64,000 bases of DNA, taken from the NCBI RefSeq assembly GCF_039621855.1, contig NZ_CP155071.1:4278001-4342000 (forward strand). The letters are read 5' to 3'. The DNA is from Erwinia sp. HDF1-3R (GTDB taxonomy: Bacteria > Pseudomonadota > Gammaproteobacteria > Enterobacterales > Enterobacteriaceae). Below, piece by piece: positions 10,322 through 22,756 of the stretch (positions are counted from its first letter, which is position 1; each line of letters opens with the position of its first letter). The notes beneath the pieces are model-generated. The model worked only from the letters and a program-made list of their open reading frames with translations. It had not been told where the DNA came from and ran no database searches. A program made the position numbers and the translations under genes.

Positions 10322-10424
10322 CTCAATACCTCGTAAACTCTGTCCTGTGCAAAATTTCGTCATCCTGACAGGTTGATGCAGAAAAAGCGTTCTGCGGCGC
10401 TGGCCACTGAATTACAAACGAAAG

Positions 10425-10462
10425 AAACCTGGCCCGGAGTATGCTCTGGGCCCGGCAGGTTT
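10425..10462 (-). promoter_or_regulatory. Hairpin in the greA leader, GraL-like attenuator candidate
   Basis: On the minus strand AAACCTG and CAGGTTT enclose an inner GC-rich stem (GGGCCCAGA against TCCGGGCC). A T-rich stretch (TTTCTTTCGTTT) follows. It begins within about 10 nt of the predicted greA start point. In E. coli a leader terminator at the same place yields the short GraL RNAs. Sequence match to GraL was not checked; the assignment rests on position and structure. Confidence 0.45.
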
Positions 10463-10477
10463 TGCATTTTGATACGT

Positions 10478-10506
10478 ATTTTACCCCAGAGTTCCTTATG
10501 GGTCAT
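10478..10506 (-). promoter_or_regulatory. Probable greA promoter
   Basis: On the minus strand ATGACC and TAAAAT are 18 bp apart, with a TGGGG just before the -10 (partly extended -10). The predicted start lies near 10471, leaving a leader of about 150 nt that contains the hairpin at 10425-10462. Confidence 0.55.
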
Positions 10507-10570
10507 CGTTTACTTTCCACCTTGATGCACCGTAGTATGATGCGCATCACCTGCCAGTAAACGCGAGATT

Positions 10571-12004
10571 ATGCGATTTTCACGAATTGTAACCGGCCTG
10601 GCCTGCGCATTTATGCTGAATGCCCACGCAGCCCCGGTCGAAAGCTATACCCAGTATTTACCCGACGGCGCGAACCTGGCGCTGATTGTACAGAAAATCG
10701 GCGCACCCTCGCCCTCAATTGACTACCACAGCAAGCAGATGGCCCTGCCTGCCAGTACGATGAAGGTGATAACCGCGCTGGCTGCGCTGTTGCAGCTGGG
10801 ACCGGATTTCCGTTTTCATACCCAGCTGGAGAGTAAAGGCACCCTTAGCGGCGGCACGCTGCGCGGCGATCTGGTCGCGCGATTCGGCGGCGATCCAACC
10901 CTGACGCGTCAGGATCTGCGGAACATGGTTACGGCGCTTAAAAAACAGGGCGTCCAGCATATTCAGGGCAACCTGGTAATTGATACCTCCGTCTTTGCCA
11001 GCCATGATAAAGCCCCTGGCTGGCCGTGGAACGATTTGACCCAGTGCTTCAGTGCGCCTCCGGCGGCGGCTATTGTCGATCGCAACTGCTTTTCGGTCTC
11101 GCTTTACAGCGCCCCCCGGGCGGGCGATAACGCCTTTATTCGCGTCGCGTCTTATTATCCGGTGAACATGTTCAGCCAGGTCCGTACGCTCGCCAAAGGC
11201 TCATCGGAGGCGCAGTACTGCGAGCTGGACGTCGTGCCGGGCGAGCTTAACCGTTTCACGCTCACCGGCTGTATGACGCAGCGGGCGGAACCTCTTCCCC
11301 TCGCATTCGCCATTCAGGACGGTGCCAGCTATGCCGGGGCGTTGCTCAAAGCTGAGCTACAGCAGGCGGGAATCGACTATTCCGGCCATTTGCTTCGTCA
11401 GACCCAGGCCACGCCTCCCGCTACCGTTCTGGTTGAAAAGCAGTCCGCGCCGCTGCACGACCTGTTAAGGATTATGCTTAAGAAGTCCGACAACATGATT
11501 GCTGATACGGTATTTCGTACCATCGGGCATGAGCGCTTCGGCGTACCTGGCACCTGGCGGGCGGGTTCGGATGCGGTACGTCAGATCCTGCGGCAGAAGG
11601 CCAATGTCGATCTGGGCAACAGCATACAGGTTGATGGCTCGGGTTTGTCACGTCACGACCTGATTTCTCCTGCGACGATGATGCAGGTATTGCAGTACAT
11701 TGCACAAAACGATCAACAGCTGAATTTCATTTCTATGCTGCCGCTCGCAGGCTACGACGGAACCTTGCGCTATCGCGGTGGTCTTCATGAAGCTGGCGTT
11801 GACGGCAAGGTTTCAGCCAAAACCGGGTCGCTACAGGGCGTTTATAACCTTGCAGGATTTATGACTACCGCCAGCGGGCAACGCGTGGCATTCGTCCAGT
11901 ACCTTTCGGGCTATGCCGTTCCGCCGGAGGATCAGCGCCAGCGTCGCATTCCGCTGGTTCGCTTTGAAAGCCGGCTCTATAAGGATGTTTATCAGAATAA
12001 CTGA
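10571..12004 (+). CDS. dacB: D-alanyl-D-alanine carboxypeptidase/endopeptidase PBP4
   Basis: DacB is a periplasmic class C low-molecular-weight penicillin-binding protein that trims and cleaves peptidoglycan cross-links. The 477 residues equal E. coli. The signal peptide is about residues 1-20, with cleavage after LNAHA. The serine-enzyme motifs are S62-T-M-K65, SDN in KKSDNM and KTG in SAKTGSLQG. The long insert between the first two motifs is typical of PBP4. It is divergent from greA, as in E. coli. The pmrAB pair follows 5 bp after its stop, so the three may share a transcript. Confidence 0.96.
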   Translation: MRFSRIVTGLACAFMLNAHAAPVESYTQYLPDGANLALIVQKIGAPSPSIDYHSKQMALPASTMKVITALAALLQLGPDFRFHTQLESKGTLSGGTLRGDLVARFGGDPTLTRQDLRNMVTALKKQGVQHIQGNLVIDTSVFASHDKAPGWPWNDLTQCFSAPPAAAIVDRNCFSVSLYSAPRAGDNAFIRVASYYPVNMFSQVRTLAKGSSEAQYCELDVVPGELNRFTLTGCMTQRAEPLPLAFAIQDGASYAGALLKAELQQAGIDYSGHLLRQTQATPPATVLVEKQSAPLHDLLRIMLKKSDNMIADTVFRTIGHERFGVPGTWRAGSDAVRQILRQKANVDLGNSIQVDGSGLSRHDLISPATMMQVLQYIAQNDQQLNFISMLPLAGYDGTLRYRGGLHEAGVDGKVSAKTGSLQGVYNLAGFMTTASGQRVAFVQYLSGYAVPPEDQRQRRIPLVRFESRLYKDVYQNN

Positions 12005-12009
12005 CGCCC

Positions 12010-12672
12010 ATGAAGCTACTGATTGTTGAAGATGATGCGTTACTGCTGGCGGGACTGGTCCAGGCACTAACCTCAGAGGGTTATGCCGTCGATTCAGCCG
12101 TCACCGGTTCGCAGGCCTGCTCACTACTACAGAGCGGTCAGTACAGCCTGATCGTTCTGGATCTGGGCCTGCCGGACCGCGATGGTGGTGACCTGTTGCG
12201 TAAGTGGCGTAAAGAGCATATTGACCTGCCCGTGCTGATCCTCACCGCGCGGGATGCGCTTGAAGATCGCGTGGGCGGTCTGGACGCCGGAGCTGATGAT
12301 TATCTGGTTAAGCCTTTTGCTCTGGTTGAGCTTAAGGCGCGCGTTCGGGCGCTGATTCGACGCTATCAGGGCCGCAGCGACAATCTTTTACAGCACGGCG
12401 ATATCTCACTCAACCTCTCTTCGCAGCAGGTATTTATTGAGGCCCAGCCGGTAGAAATTACCCCGAAAGAGTTCGCACTGTTGACCAGGATGCTGATGCG
12501 CATTGGTCAGACGGTGCACCGGGAAACCCTCCAGCAGGATCTCTACAGCTGGCAGGATGATACCGGCTCAAATACGCTTGAGGTGCATATTCATAACCTG
12601 CGACGCAAGCTGGGCAAGGATCGGATTAAAACGGTGCGCGGCGTAGGCTACCGGCTGGAAGAACGCGCGTGA
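12010..12672 (+). CDS. pmrA: OmpR-family response regulator, PmrA/BasR type
   Basis: The receiver domain has the acidic pocket E7-D8-D9, phosphoacceptor D51 in IVLDLGLPD and a conserved Lys in VKPFAL. A winged-helix DNA-binding domain ends in RTL-type EVHIHNLRRKLGK and VRGVGYRL. At 220 residues it is close to E. coli BasR (222), and DLGLPD, LTARDAL and ADDYLVKPFAL read the same. PmrA drives lipid A modification genes in relatives. In E. coli the pair lies next to eptA. Here it sits between dacB and obgE with no eptA or arn gene in view. QseB is the main alternative. Confidence 0.82.
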   Translation: MKLLIVEDDALLLAGLVQALTSEGYAVDSAVTGSQACSLLQSGQYSLIVLDLGLPDRDGGDLLRKWRKEHIDLPVLILTARDALEDRVGGLDAGADDYLVKPFALVELKARVRALIRRYQGRSDNLLQHGDISLNLSSQQVFIEAQPVEITPKEFALLTRMLMRIGQTVHRETLQQDLYSWQDDTGSNTLEVHIHNLRRKLGKDRIKTVRGVGYRLEERA

Positions 12673-13724
12673 ACAGTATGCGTCGGCGTTTGCTGATCAT
12701 GCTGGCCCTTATTCTGCTGAGCTGCCAGCTTATGAGCGCGGCCTGGCTGTGGCACGAAAGCCGTGAGCAGATAGGCTTTCTGGTAAATGAGACGTTGTCC
12801 GCGCACTCTCGTAATGAGCACGTCGAGCGGGAAATTCGTGAAGCGATTGCATCGCTGCTGCTGCCCTCGGTGGTCATGGTGGGCTTCACCCTGCTGCTCT
12901 CATTCTGGGCAATAAGCTGGATAATACGCCCCCTGCGCGCGCTGCAAACCAGCCTCAGCGAGCGGTCGGCTGACAATCTCACGCCGCTGCCGCTGTTTTC
13001 CGACATGGATGAAATCGTTGCCGTCACCACTGCCCTGAACCAGCTGCTGGGCAGGCTCGACCATACGCTCCAGCAGGAGCGCCTGTTTACTGCTGATGCC
13101 GCACATGAGCTGCGTACGCCGCTCGCTGGTCTGCGACTGCATCTGGAACTGCTGGAGCAGCAGGGTGTCAGGCAGGGGCCCATGCTGGTTGAACGCATCG
13201 ATCAGCTGATGCACGTTATTGAGCAGTTGCTGATGCTGTCGCGCGCCGGACAGGCGCTGGCAAGCGGCCATTACCAGGTGGTGAGCTGGGGAGCCATTTT
13301 TGACCCCTTAGAGCAGGAGATGACAGAAATGCTGGCTCAGCGCCAGCAGAGGCTGGCGCGCGCCGGGGATACCCGTCTGGAAGTCCAGGGAGACGCCGTG
13401 CTGTTAAGGCTGATGCTGCGTAACCTGCTGGAGAATGCCTCCCGCTACAGCCCGCCGGGCAGCCTTATATCAGTGATCCTACAGCCCGAAAATAGCGGTA
13501 CACGCGTTACCGTACGTGACGAGGGCCCGGGAATTGAGACTGAGTCAGCGCAGGATTTGACCCAGGCATTTCGGCGGATGGACCAGCGATACGGCGGCAG
13601 TGGGCTTGGGCTGAATATTGTCCAGCGCATCACTCAGATTCATCATGGTGAACTGCGCCTGACCAATCGTAATGACCGCAGCGGCCTGGATGCCGTTTGC
13701 TGGCTACCGCACACGCTCAATTAG
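12669..13724 (+). CDS. pmrB: Sensor histidine kinase, PmrB/BasS type
   Basis: This is the partner kinase of the upstream regulator. Two membrane segments (about 8-27 and 62-84) enclose a short periplasmic loop of about 35 residues. The loop holds an acidic EREIRE stretch with an ExxE motif, the kind used for Fe(III) sensing in PmrB. A HAMP linker, the His box DAAHELRTPLAGL, the N box NLLENASRYS and GSGLGLNIV follow. The GTG at 12669 overlaps the pmrA stop codon; an ATG at 12678 is an alternative start. The family name follows loop size and motif and the regulator next door. Confidence 0.8.
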   Translation: MNSMRRRLLIMLALILLSCQLMSAAWLWHESREQIGFLVNETLSAHSRNEHVEREIREAIASLLLPSVVMVGFTLLLSFWAISWIIRPLRALQTSLSERSADNLTPLPLFSDMDEIVAVTTALNQLLGRLDHTLQQERLFTADAAHELRTPLAGLRLHLELLEQQGVRQGPMLVERIDQLMHVIEQLLMLSRAGQALASGHYQVVSWGAIFDPLEQEMTEMLAQRQQRLARAGDTRLEVQGDAVLLRLMLRNLLENASRYSPPGSLISVILQPENSGTRVTVRDEGPGIETESAQDLTQAFRRMDQRYGGSGLGLNIVQRITQIHHGELRLTNRNDRSGLDAVCWLPHTLN

Positions 13725-13737
13725 CTGTCCAAATAAC

Positions 13738-13763
13738 AAAGGGACACGTTCTGTGTCCCTTAA
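13738..13763. terminator. Bidirectional terminator between pmrB and obgE
   Basis: AAAGGGACAC-GTTCT-GTGTCCCTT forms a 9-bp stem. It lies between the convergent ends of pmrB (13724) and obgE (13769). The minus-strand side runs into TTTGTTATTT, so it acts best for obgE. Confidence 0.7.
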
Positions 13764-13768
13764 GTCGG

Positions 13769-15523
<1,755 letters not shown>

Positions 15524-15535
15524 TCAGATCTCCTC

Positions 15536-15847
15536 TTAGGCGCTGATGCCAGTGATCTTCACATCAGTAAACCACTGACGGTGACCCTGCTGCTTACGGT
15601 AGTGCTTACGACGGCGAAATTTAACAATCTTAATTTTCTCGCCACGACCGTGAGCAACGATTTCTGCTTTGATCATGCCACCTGAAACTAACGGCGCACC
15701 GATAGTCACGTCTTCGCCATTAGCGATCATCAGAACCTGGTCGAACTCAATTGTTTCGCCGGTTGCGATGTCCAGCTTTTCCAGGCGAACGGTCTGACCT
15801 TCGCTTACTCGGTGTTGTTTACCACCACTTTGGAAAACCGCGTACAT
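15536..15847 (-). CDS. rplU: 50S ribosomal protein L21
   Basis: L21 is a 103-residue 23S rRNA-binding protein, the same length as E. coli. It opens [14 protein letters not shown] and carries the basic [16 protein letters not shown] segment near residue 75. It is the first gene of rplU-rpmA, with a strong promoter at 15918-15946, and is divergent from ispB. Confidence 0.98.
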   Translation of the reverse strand: MYAVFQSGGKQHRVSEGQTVRLEKLDIATGETIEFDQVLMIANGEDVTIGAPLVSGGMIKAEIVAHGRGEKIKIVKFRRRKHYRKQQGHRQWFTDVKITGISA

Positions 15848-15917
15848 ATAAAACTCCGCTCATGCGCTCGCCGTCTTAGTTTCAGGCTGCGCTATAAATA
15901 TTCACAATAGGGCGCGA

Positions 15918-15946
15918 ATTCTACGCAACTTCGGCAGCGAAGACAA
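15918..15946 (-). promoter_or_regulatory. Sigma-70 promoter of rplU-rpmA
   Basis: On the minus strand TTGTCT and TAGAAT are exactly 17 bp apart. The predicted start lies near 15911, giving a leader of about 60 nt before the rplU ATG. GC-rich sequence (CGCGCCC) after the -10 fits a ribosomal, stringently controlled promoter. Confidence 0.75.
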
Positions 15947-16102
15947 GTGCCTGTTGCAGGGTATTGCAGAAAAAAAACGCAAAGCGAATGCAAACGTTTC
16001 ACCCCGGTCATTTTCAAGTACAATCTGTTATACATTACATGCCGCAGACACCGGTAAAGACGCCTATCATAGCAGCATACTGAGCAATAGCCGAACAGAC
16101 TG

Positions 16103-17074
16103 ATGAACTTAGAACAGATAAACGAACTCACCGCGCAGGACATGGCGGACGTCAATGCAATCATACTTGAGCAGTTGAACTCTGAGGTCTCCCTCATTAA
16201 TCAGCTGGGTTATTACATCATTAGCGGTGGCGGTAAGCGCATCAGGCCGATGATCGCCGTTCTGTCCGCCCGCGCCCTGAATTATACGGGTAAACAGCAT
16301 GTTACGGTCGCTGCCCTGATTGAATTCATTCATACGGCCACGCTGTTACATGATGATGTGGTCGATGAGTCGGATATGCGCCGGGGCAAAGCGACGGCTA
16401 ATGCCGCCTTTGGTAATGCGGCCAGCGTGCTGGTAGGGGACTTTATCTACACCCGCGCCTTCCAGATGATGACCAGCCTCGGCTCTCTGCGGGTTCTGGC
16501 GCTCATGTCAGAAGCCGTAAACGTGATCGCCGAGGGTGAAGTGTTACAGTTGATGAACTGTAATGACCCCGATATCACGGAAGAGAGCTATATGCGGGTG
16601 ATTTACAGCAAAACCGCCCGTCTTTTTGAAGCGGCATCCCAATCCTCTGCAATTCTGGCCGATGCGACCCCTGCTCAGGAAAAGGCGCTACAGGATTATG
16701 GACGGTTTATCGGAACCGCTTTTCAGCTGATAGACGATCTGCTTGATTACAGTGCTGACGGGCAGACGCTGGGCAAAAACGTGGGAGATGACCTTAGCGA
16801 AGGGAAACCTACACTGCCTCTGCTGCACGCCATGCGTAATGGCACACCTGAGCAGGCCGCGATGATTCGTGAGGCTATTGAGCAGGGTAACGGTCGGCAT
16901 TTACTGGAACCCGTATTGGAAACCATGCGCCAGTGTGGTTCGCTCGAGTGGACCCGGCAGGCGGCTGAACAGGAAGCCGATAAGGCCATAGCGTCTCTTG
17001 AAGCATTGCCTGAGTCTCCGTGGCGTAGCGCGCTTGAAGCCCTGGCCCATATGTCAGTTCAGCGCGAGTTTTAG
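16103..17074 (+). CDS. ispB: Octaprenyl diphosphate synthase
   Basis: IspB makes the C40 side chain of ubiquinone and menaquinone. At 323 residues it equals E. coli. The first Asp-rich motif is DDVVD at 84-88 and the second is DDLLD near 211-215. The GGGKRIRP substrate loop is at 42-49. It is divergent from rplU, as in E. coli. Confidence 0.96.
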   Translation: MNLEQINELTAQDMADVNAIILEQLNSEVSLINQLGYYIISGGGKRIRPMIAVLSARALNYTGKQHVTVAALIEFIHTATLLHDDVVDESDMRRGKATANAAFGNAASVLVGDFIYTRAFQMMTSLGSLRVLALMSEAVNVIAEGEVLQLMNCNDPDITEESYMRVIYSKTARLFEAASQSSAILADATPAQEKALQDYGRFIGTAFQLIDDLLDYSADGQTLGKNVGDDLSEGKPTLPLLHAMRNGTPEQAAMIREAIEQGNGRHLLEPVLETMRQCGSLEWTRQAAEQEADKAIASLEALPESPWRSALEALAHMSVQREF

Positions 17075-17392
17075 TCTACTAAGCGCGGTACGCCGCGTTT
17101 TTCTTACGACCTTTTCTTAAATAACTCCCCTCAGCTTTTCCCCCGCGCCTCTCCAGGGTTTCGTTGCGTGTAAATCATCACCTTTGCTTGCATGAATTTG
17201 CGTCATAATTCACAGTACTTAAAATTCTGGAAGAAACTGGAAATAACAAACTAAAAATTGCTGTAAAGTATCCCTGCTTTTTCATCTTTTGCTTCTGCCT
17301 GTTTCTACTTATCAGCATCAGGAAATCAGGAGCAGAGCGGTGACTTTGAGCACAAATAATACCGGAGAACTTCGCGGACATGGAGGATAGCA
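17075..17392. other. AT-rich intergenic region upstream of sfsB
   Basis: These 318 bp hold no convincing gene. The stretch from 17160 on is AT-rich and includes promoter-like hexamers, among them TAAAGT near 17263. A GGAGGATAG ribosome site lies directly before the sfsB ATG. Confidence 0.5.
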
Positions 17393-17653
17393 ATGCTTAA
17401 AGATAAGAAAGACTGGCACAATGCAGACATCATTGCAGGCTTGCGGAAAAGGGGGACTACACTGGCAAGACTCTCGCGTGAGGCAGGATTGAGCTCATCA
17501 ACGCTTGCGAATGCACTGTTTCGGCCCTGGCCTAAGGGAGAATGGCTGATAGCGGATGCGCTGGAAATACATCCCGGTGAAATCTGGCCAAGCCGGTATT
17601 ATGATCCCGTTAGCCAAAGTCTCATCGATCGTAAAAAACGTCTAAGAAATTAA
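17393..17653 (+). CDS. sfsB: Ner-like DNA-binding transcriptional regulator SfsB/Nlp
   Basis: The protein is an 86-residue winged/HTH regulator of the Ner family (phage Mu Ner relatives). The core DWHNADIIAGLRKRGTTLA, SSSTLANAL, RPWPKGE and IWPSRY blocks match E. coli SfsB (92 residues), which was found as a maltose-gene activator. The helix-turn-helix spans about residues 15-50. It sits between ispB and murA, as in E. coli. A GGAGGA ribosome site supports the start. Confidence 0.92.
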   Translation: MLKDKKDWHNADIIAGLRKRGTTLARLSREAGLSSSTLANALFRPWPKGEWLIADALEIHPGEIWPSRYYDPVSQSLIDRKKRLRN

Positions 17654-17682
17654 ACAGAGGGGGCCGATGATGGCCCCCTGTT
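17654..17682. terminator. Terminator between sfsB and murA
   Basis: CAGAGGGGGCC-GATGAT-GGCCCCCTG forms a strong stem directly after the sfsB stop. The minus-strand side continues into TGTTTAATTT, so it can also end murA transcripts. The plus-strand side lacks a T run. Confidence 0.6.
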
Positions 17683-17702
17683 AACATTGTCGCGTTGAGC
17701 GA

Positions 17703-19040
<1,338 letters not shown>

Positions 19041-19045
19041 TCAGC

Positions 19046-19300
19046 TTAAAAACCGTTTAGCTTACGGTCACGCGCCCACTCTTCCGGGGTATAGGTTTTT
19101 ATGGATACCGCATGAATACGGTTGTCGGCAATAAACTCCATTAGCGGCGCATACACCGTCTGCTGTTTTTTTACCCGGCTGAGCTCGCCGAACAGATCAC
19201 CGACGGCAATAACCTGAAAGTGGCTCCCCTCGCCGGTGACGTGGACTTCCTGAAGCGGCAGCGCGCTCATCAGCACGGCCTGGATTTCGCTATTTTCCAT
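19046..19300 (-). CDS. ibaG: BolA-family protein IbaG
   Basis: IbaG is an 84-residue BolA-fold protein that pairs with monothiol glutaredoxin in iron-sulfur handling and acid stress in E. coli. The central [17 protein letters not shown] and the C-terminal [13 protein letters not shown] segment are the family signature, with the ligand His in the latter. It lies between the mla operon terminator and murA. Confidence 0.93.
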   Translation of the reverse strand: MENSEIQAVLMSALPLQEVHVTGEGSHFQVIAVGDLFGELSRVKKQQTVYAPLMEFIADNRIHAVSIKTYTPEEWARDRKLNGF

Positions 19301-19371
19301 AAGACTTCTTATATTCGATGTTTGAGAAACAGGGCACTATCTTAGTGGAAAGCGGCGCTATCTTAAACAAG

Positions 19372-19402
19372 CAAAAAAGCCCCTTAAGGCTAAGGGGCTT
19401 TG
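19372..19402 (-). terminator. Intrinsic terminator of the mla operon
   Basis: On the minus strand AAGCCCCTTA and TAAGGGGCTT form a long stem followed by six T. It lies 24 bp after the mlaB stop and 70 bp before ibaG, so murA-ibaG is likely a separate transcript. Confidence 0.85.
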
Positions 19403-19425
19403 CAGGGTCTGGCTGAAGGGGCTTT

Positions 19426-19722
19426 TCAGACAGGTGAAACAATGATCTGCTGCAAATTGTAGAGGGTGATTAGCGAATGGAGCTTATCGGTGATCCCGGT
19501 AAAGTGCAGAGTATTGCCCTGCCCCAAAGCAATCTGCCGCAGGTGAACCAGCAGCGCCAGCCCGGCAGAATCCACGCGGTCCAGTGCTGAAACATCAATG
19601 ATATCAACCTGCTTCATTACCGACTCCCGCTCTGCCCAGAGCGCCAGCAGCGTTTCACGCTCCAGCTCCCCGGACAGATGCAGCTGCCGTGCGGTAACTT
19701 GCCAGCTTAATGATTCACGCAT
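19426..19722 (-). CDS. mlaB: Phospholipid ABC transporter STAS-domain protein MlaB
   Basis: MlaB is the cytoplasmic STAS-domain subunit that stabilises and activates MlaF in the MlaFEDB complex. The product has 98 residues (E. coli 97). The STAS core IDVSALDRVDSAGLALLVHL with the conserved Asp-Ser-Ala-Gly turn is visible. It is the last gene of mlaFEDCB and overlaps the mlaC stop by one base. Confidence 0.94.
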   Translation of the reverse strand: MRESLSWQVTARQLHLSGELERETLLALWAERESVMKQVDIIDVSALDRVDSAGLALLVHLRQIALGQGNTLHFTGITDKLHSLITLYNLQQIIVSPV

Positions 19723-20360
19723 TACTGCTGCTTATCCAGAGTGATAGGCTGTTTTGCCGCGGAATTAAGCAGTGTTGTCAGGCCATCAATCCCTTTCTGA
19801 CGCAGCGTATCGCTCCACTCGTTCTGCTTGGTGGTTATCATGCTCACGCCTTCGGCAATCATGTCGTATGCCTTCCAGTCACCGGTGCGGCTGTTTTTAC
19901 GCCACTGGAAATCAAGGCGAACCGGCGGGCGTCCGTTGGGATCGATGATCGTCACGCGAATAGCGATGATATTGGCGTCGGCATAAGACTGGGGTGGTGC
20001 AATCTGGTAGGTTTGTCCGTGATAAAGGGCCAGCGCCTGACCATACGCCTGCGCCAGATAATCACCAAAAGCCTTGAAGTAGGCTTCACGCTGCGCTGGC
20101 GTGGCTTCTTTGTAATAACGGCCCAGGACTAATGCACCTGCATATTTGATCTGGACGTAAGGCAGAAGCTCTTCACGCACGATTTGACGCAGGTAGTTAG
20201 GATCCTGCTTGATTTTTGGCTGCTCGGTTTTGAGACGCGTAAAGGTTTTTGCCGCCGCCTCATTCATTTGCTCGTAGGGATTGGTCTGGTCAGCAGTCGC
20301 TGCGCTGGCGATGCCAGGGGCAATAACCAGCATGGCTACCATCAGGAAACGTTTAAACAT
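19722..20360 (-). CDS. mlaC: Periplasmic phospholipid-binding protein MlaC
   Basis: MlaC ferries phospholipids between the outer-membrane MlaA complex and MlaFEDB. It has 212 residues. The signal peptide is about 1-21 (cleaved after GIASA). The mature part reads [14 protein letters not shown] and ends in PITLDKQQ. It lies 11 bp after mlaD. Confidence 0.95.
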   Translation of the reverse strand: MFKRFLMVAMLVIAPGIASAATADQTNPYEQMNEAAAKTFTRLKTEQPKIKQDPNYLRQIVREELLPYVQIKYAGALVLGRYYKEATPAQREAYFKAFGDYLAQAYGQALALYHGQTYQIAPPQSYADANIIAIRVTIIDPNGRPPVRLDFQWRKNSRTGDWKAYDMIAEGVSMITTKQNEWSDTLRQKGIDGLTTLLNSAAKQPITLDKQQ

Positions 20361-20371
20361 TACTTATCCTC

Positions 20372-20920
20372 TTAAGGTTTAGTCGTAGCGGCGGGCGCAG
20401 GTTGCGCAGTGGCATCCGGTGCCGCCGGTGATGCATCTTTCTTGTCGTTACCGTTGCCGCTCTTATACAAGAACTGGCCAATGAGATCTTCCAGTACCAT
20501 GGCTGACTTAGTGTCCTGAATGGTACTACCATCCTTAAGTATAGTCGTCCCCATATCCGGGTCGTCAAAGCCGACGTTCAGTGCCAGGAACTGTTCCCCC
20601 AGCAGGCCAGAGGTTCTGATGGCCAGCGAGCTGGTATCCGGCAGCTGATTGTATTTATCTTCAATGTCCATGGTCACGCGGGGCGACAGCGTTTTGTCGT
20701 CGAGTGAGATATCCGACACGCGTCCAATGACCACGCCACCGATTTTAACCGGTGAGCCGGTTTTCAGGCCGCCGATATTGTCGAAGGTGGCATAGAGGCG
20801 CCAGGTTGGCTCATTGCCAAGAGATTTCAGATCGGCCACGCGCAGGCACAGAAACAGTGCCGCGCAGAGCGCCAACAGCAGGAACGCCCCTACCCAAATT
20901 TCGCTTTTTTTCGTTTGCAT
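20372..20920 (-). CDS. mlaD: Phospholipid transport MCE protein MlaD
   Basis: MlaD forms the hexameric MCE ring anchored to the inner membrane over MlaE. From the ATG at 20920 (MQTKKSEIW) it has 182 residues. One N-terminal membrane helix (about 8-24) is followed by the MCE domain with FDNIGGLKTGSPVKIGGV. The C-terminal tail is Pro/Ala-rich. An in-frame codon 15 bp upstream was passed over because the family starts at MQTKK. Confidence 0.95.
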   Translation of the reverse strand: MQTKKSEIWVGAFLLLALCAALFLCLRVADLKSLGNEPTWRLYATFDNIGGLKTGSPVKIGGVVIGRVSDISLDDKTLSPRVTMDIEDKYNQLPDTSSLAIRTSGLLGEQFLALNVGFDDPDMGTTILKDGSTIQDTKSAMVLEDLIGQFLYKSGNGNDKKDASPAAPDATAQPAPAATTKP

Positions 20921-20924
20921 CGAA

Positions 20925-21707
20925 TCAGTTCCCAAACATCAGTGCCGTAAGCACAAAATCCAAACCGAGTACTGCCAGTGAGGCATGTACCACAGTACGC
21001 GTCGTTGCCCGACTGATCCCTTCTGAGGTCGGGATCGCGTCGTAACCGTTGAACAGCGCAATCCACGTCACCGTAAAGGCAAACACGGCGCTTTTAATGA
21101 CGCAGTTGACAATGTCAGTGCGCACATCAACGGCGTTATGCATCGCTGACCAGAAAAACCCGCTATCAATCCCCTTCCAGCTCACGCCCACAATGGCACC
21201 GCCCATGATGCCGACCGCCACAAATATCAGGGTCAGCAGTGGCATGCTGATAAAGCCTGCCCAGAAACGAGGAGAGATGATTCTGCGTAGCGGATCGACG
21301 GCCATCATTTCCATACTGGATAGCTGCTCCGTCGCTTTCATCAGGCCAATTTCAGCCGTCAGCGCGGAGCCTGCCCGACCCGCGAACAGCAGCGCGGTGA
21401 CCACCGGCCCCAGTTCACGCAGCAGAGAAAGCGACACCAGCATGCCCAGGCTGCTTTCGGCGCCGTAGGTATTCAGTACCAGATAACCCTGAAGGCCCAG
21501 AACCATGCCGATAAACAGTCCTGACACCACAATGATAAGCAGTGAAAGTACGCCAATGCTGTAAAGCTGTTTGACTAACAGCGGGGCATGTTTGCGAAAG
21601 CGGGGGATCCCCACCAGCGCATGGAAGAGCATCAGTCCGGCGCGACCAAACGAAGCGCAGGTATTGATCCCCTTTCGTCCTGTTGACGCCAGTGCACGTA
21701 GTAACAT
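20925..21707 (-). CDS. mlaE: Phospholipid ABC transporter permease MlaE
   Basis: MlaE is the inner-membrane permease of the Mla system, 260 residues from the ATG at 21707; a TTG one codon upstream is in frame. Several hydrophobic segments are visible. The conserved [20 protein letters not shown] loop contains the family motif around ELG. It lies 7 bp after mlaF and just before mlaD. Confidence 0.95.
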   Translation of the reverse strand: MLLRALASTGRKGINTCASFGRAGLMLFHALVGIPRFRKHAPLLVKQLYSIGVLSLLIIVVSGLFIGMVLGLQGYLVLNTYGAESSLGMLVSLSLLRELGPVVTALLFAGRAGSALTAEIGLMKATEQLSSMEMMAVDPLRRIISPRFWAGFISMPLLTLIFVAVGIMGGAIVGVSWKGIDSGFFWSAMHNAVDVRTDIVNCVIKSAVFAFTVTWIALFNGYDAIPTSEGISRATTRTVVHASLAVLGLDFVLTALMFGN

Positions 21708-21714
21708 CAATGAA

Positions 21715-22527
21715 TTAACTCCCTGAGCCGGTTAAATCTTGCAGGTAATCCCCTGCCGGGAAGCGAAACGGCACCGGACCATCTGCGATGCCATCAATAA
21801 ACTGGCGTACGCGGGCGTCCTGATTTTCATGCAGCGCGCTGGCCGTTCCCTGTGCAATCACTTTTTGACCGGCAATGATATAAGCATAGTCGGCGATACT
21901 CAGGACTTCCGGCACGTCGTGCGAAACGACGATACAGGTCATCCCCAGCGAATGGTTAAGCTCATCGATTAGCTTTACCAGCACGCCCATGGTAATAGGG
22001 TCCTGACCAACAAACGGCTCATCAAACATAATCAGCTCAGGCTCGAGCGCAATAGCCCGCGCCAGCGCCGCGCGTCTGGCCATGCCGCCTGACAGCTCGG
22101 AAGGCTTAAGCCATGCCGCGCCGCGAAGCCCTACGGCTTCCAGCTTCATCATCACCGTACTGTGCAGTAGCTGAGGGGGAAGCTGGGTATGCTCACGCAG
22201 TGGCCAGGCTACATTATCAAACACGGTCAAATCGGTGAAGAGTGCGCCCGACTGAAACAACATACTCATTTTTTTGCGCGCCTCATAAAGGCGTGAGCGT
22301 GAGAGGCTGGGTATATTCTCACCGTTGAACCAGATCTCTCCGCTATCGGGCCGCAGTTGCCCACCAATTAAACGCAGCAGCGTTGTTTTACCAATGCCTG
22401 AGGGACCCATAATGGCAGTAACTTTCCCTTTGGGCACCGTAAGCGAGATGTTATCGAACACCGGCCTATCTCCGCGGGCGAAGCTCACGCCCCGGACATC
22501 CACCAAATTCGTCTCCGTCTGGCTCAT
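21715..22527 (-). CDS. mlaF: Phospholipid ABC transporter ATPase MlaF
   Basis: MlaF powers phospholipid transport that keeps outer-membrane lipid asymmetry. It has 270 residues. Walker A is [11 protein letters not shown], the Q-loop is in LFQSGALF, the ABC signature is [14 protein letters not shown] and Walker B is LIMFDEPF, followed by the switch His in VVSHD. It is the first gene of mlaFEDCB and divergent from yrbG. Confidence 0.96.
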   Translation of the reverse strand: MSQTETNLVDVRGVSFARGDRPVFDNISLTVPKGKVTAIMGPSGIGKTTLLRLIGGQLRPDSGEIWFNGENIPSLSRSRLYEARKKMSMLFQSGALFTDLTVFDNVAWPLREHTQLPPQLLHSTVMMKLEAVGLRGAAWLKPSELSGGMARRAALARAIALEPELIMFDEPFVGQDPITMGVLVKLIDELNHSLGMTCIVVSHDVPEVLSIADYAYIIAGQKVIAQGTASALHENQDARVRQFIDGIADGPVPFRFPAGDYLQDLTGSGS

Positions 22528-22756
22528 AGTTACCTCTTATCCTCTCTATCCAGGCACATGTTTACCTCCGATGGTAGCGTATAACCCACCAGGCAGGACA
22601 CTTTTACAGAAACTTACGGCGAAGACGTGGCTAAAACTGGCATACGTTTTACTTTTTGCCTCCAGACCGTCAAAATCACCGCATTGACTGACGACGCCTT
22701 CATTTTCCTCTGTCACGCAAGGCAGCCGACGATTATACCCGATCAAAGGACATTTC

